Assembly: GCA_002383425.1 (NCBI GenBank)
Contig: DFYV01000069.1
Coordinates: 1 to 7,831, forward strand
Direction: 5' to 3'
Length of the DNA: 7,831 bases
DNA from: Bacteroidales bacterium UBA4073
GTDB taxonomy: Bacteria > Bacteroidota > Bacteroidia > Bacteroidales > Tenuifilaceae
Both the position numbers and the translations under genes were made by a program. Below, piece after piece: positions 7,191 through 7,831 of the stretch. Numbering within the stretch: the stretch's first letter is position 1; each line of letters opens with the position of its first letter. Under the pieces are notes generated by a model. The model worked only from the letters and a program-made list of their open reading frames with translations. It made no database searches and was not told the origin of the DNA.

Positions 7191-7221
7191 TTTCTTTCAT
7201 CCTATTTTTTAATTAACTTGC
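7191..7221 (+). promoter_or_regulatory. Weak candidate promoter for the lipoprotein gene
   Basis: TTTC (7191-7194) and TAACTTGC (7214-7221) are separated by 19 bp, the right geometry for a Bacteroidota TTTG/TAnnTTTG promoter, but both elements have mismatches. If real, transcription would start near 7228, after the upstream in-frame ATG at 7188. This would support the internal start at 7260. Confidence 0.25.
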
Positions 7222-7259
7222 GTAACCATATTCATGTATTATCCCAAAAAAACACACCT

Positions 7260-7760
7260 ATGAATAACATCCGCACATTTTTTATACTGCTTGTTGGCAT
7301 AACAGCCATGGTGGCATGCAAACCTGAAAGTAAGAAGCAAGCCACTACCGATGAAGTTGTACAGCAATCCATAAAAAGCTGGATAATGAACCGTACAGAG
7401 GAATATCCCAATTATACCCCAGCCGATTTTGAAGAGCTTACCCCTCGTTACAGGTTTAATAGCCGCACCCACAGCATTGAGATTGCCCTTAATGAGGAGA
7501 AATCGAAAGGAAATCCAAGCCAGAACACTATCGACAGTCTAAAAGAACTTTTTAACAAAGACAGCAACGACTTTTTAGGATATACCATTGTTCACCGCTT
7601 CACCACTAAAGGTGTTGATGGAGAGGTGAAAAATCAGGAAATGCTATTCTTTATCGATCCACAGTACCGCGTTATAACAGTGCTTAACTCCGATGCGTGG
7701 GATTTAATAATGGATAAGGAACTCTTTTTTAAGCCCGAAAGCCCCGATAGCGTTAAATAA
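7260..7760 (+). CDS. Small predicted lipoprotein of unknown function
   Basis: From the ATG at 7260 this encodes 166 residues: a short basic N-terminus, a hydrophobic segment (FFILLVGITAMVA) and Cys20 in a lipobox-like MVAC. This predicts signal peptidase II processing and lipid anchoring of a mature part of about 147 residues. An in-frame ATG at 7188 would add 24 residues with no benefit and bury the signal peptide, so I reject it. The mature part starts polar (KPESKK), then has a helical-looking region with YPNYTPADFEEL and a C-terminal part (GYTIVHRFTTK ... EMLFFIDPQYRVITVL) suggestive of beta strands. The layout recalls small Bacteroidota proteins with a Tyr-x-x-x-x-Phe segment followed by a GY-x-I-x-H-x strand, but I cannot name a family. 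It sits alone between the dipeptidase terminator and the convergent tRNA. Confidence 0.8.
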   Translation: MNNIRTFFILLVGITAMVACKPESKKQATTDEVVQQSIKSWIMNRTEEYPNYTPADFEELTPRYRFNSRTHSIEIALNEEKSKGNPSQNTIDSLKELFNKDSNDFLGYTIVHRFTTKGVDGEVKNQEMLFFIDPQYRVITVLNSDAWDLIMDKELFFKPESPDSVK

Positions 7761-7781
7761 AAATGCCCCCTTTACGGGGGC
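7752..7781 (-). terminator. Intrinsic terminator of the tRNA-Phe gene
   Basis: The hairpin GCCCCC-TTTAC-GGGGGC (7765-7781) has a perfect 6-bp GC stem. Read on the minus strand it is followed by ATTTTTATTT (7764-7755), which suits termination of the tRNA transcript 2 bp after its 3' end. The T-tract overlaps the stop codon (7758-7760) of the convergent lipoprotein gene. On the plus strand the hairpin is not followed by a T run, so it would terminate that gene less well. Confidence 0.8.
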
Positions 7782-7783
7782 TG

Positions 7784-7831
7784 TGGTGCCACGTGGAATC
7801 GAACCACGGACACAAGGATTTTCAGTCCTTT
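7784..7831 (-). tRNA. tRNA-Phe (anticodon GAA), 3' part, truncated by window edge
   Basis: The 48 bases correspond to tRNA positions 26-73. Read on the minus strand they give an anticodon stem AAGGA/TCCTT with loop CTGAAAA (anticodon GAA at 7823-7821), a 5-nt variable loop GTGTC, a T-arm CGTGG-TTCGATT-CCACG, the 3' acceptor strand TGGCACC and discriminator A. The next bases are CAG, so CCA is not encoded and must be added after transcription. The D-arm and 5' acceptor strand lie beyond the right edge. Confidence 0.96.

Noticed and set aside
7188..7259. N-terminal extension of the lipoprotein from ATG 7188
   Set aside because: It would place 24 residues before a complete lipoprotein signal peptide, and a candidate promoter lies inside it.

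Overview
The window looks like chromosomal DNA from a member of the Bacteroidota, probably a Bacteroidales/Marinilabiliales-type bacterium. This rests on four things: a periplasmic-propeller plus Y_Y_Y plus LuxR-HTH membrane regulator of a kind known mainly from that phylum; starts without clear Shine-Dalgarno sequences; TAnnTTTG-like promoter elements; and a tRNA gene without an encoded CCA. The assignment below phylum level is a guess.

Layout. Positions 69-2954 (minus strand) encode a 961-residue membrane-anchored transcription regulator. A 276-bp divergent intergenic region separates it from a plus-strand pair: gpmI (3231-4754), the cofactor-independent phosphoglycerate mutase of glycolysis, followed 14 bp later by a cysteine-rich DUF3109/YkgJ-like protein (4769-5347). 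A 338-bp gene-free stretch (5348-5685) follows. It is filled with short tandem repeats of several unrelated sequences that all have a 7-bp period. Next come an M20-family metallodipeptidase (5686-7056) with a textbook rho-independent terminator, a short spacer with decayed repeat-like sequence, a small predicted lipoprotein (7260-7760), and the 3' part of a convergent tRNA-Phe(GAA) gene running off the right edge (7784-7831).

How the genes relate. gpmI and the DUF3109 gene are probably co-transcribed. The dipeptidase, lipoprotein and tRNA appear to be separate units. The regulator is divergent from gpmI, but nothing in the sequence shows that it controls gpmI. Apart from the regulator, the coding content is ordinary housekeeping.

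I see no CRISPR array, transposase, phage gene, defence cassette or toxin-antitoxin pair. The most distinctive non-coding signal is the mosaic of heptanucleotide repeats upstream of the dipeptidase, with related purine-rich words reappearing just downstream of the same gene.
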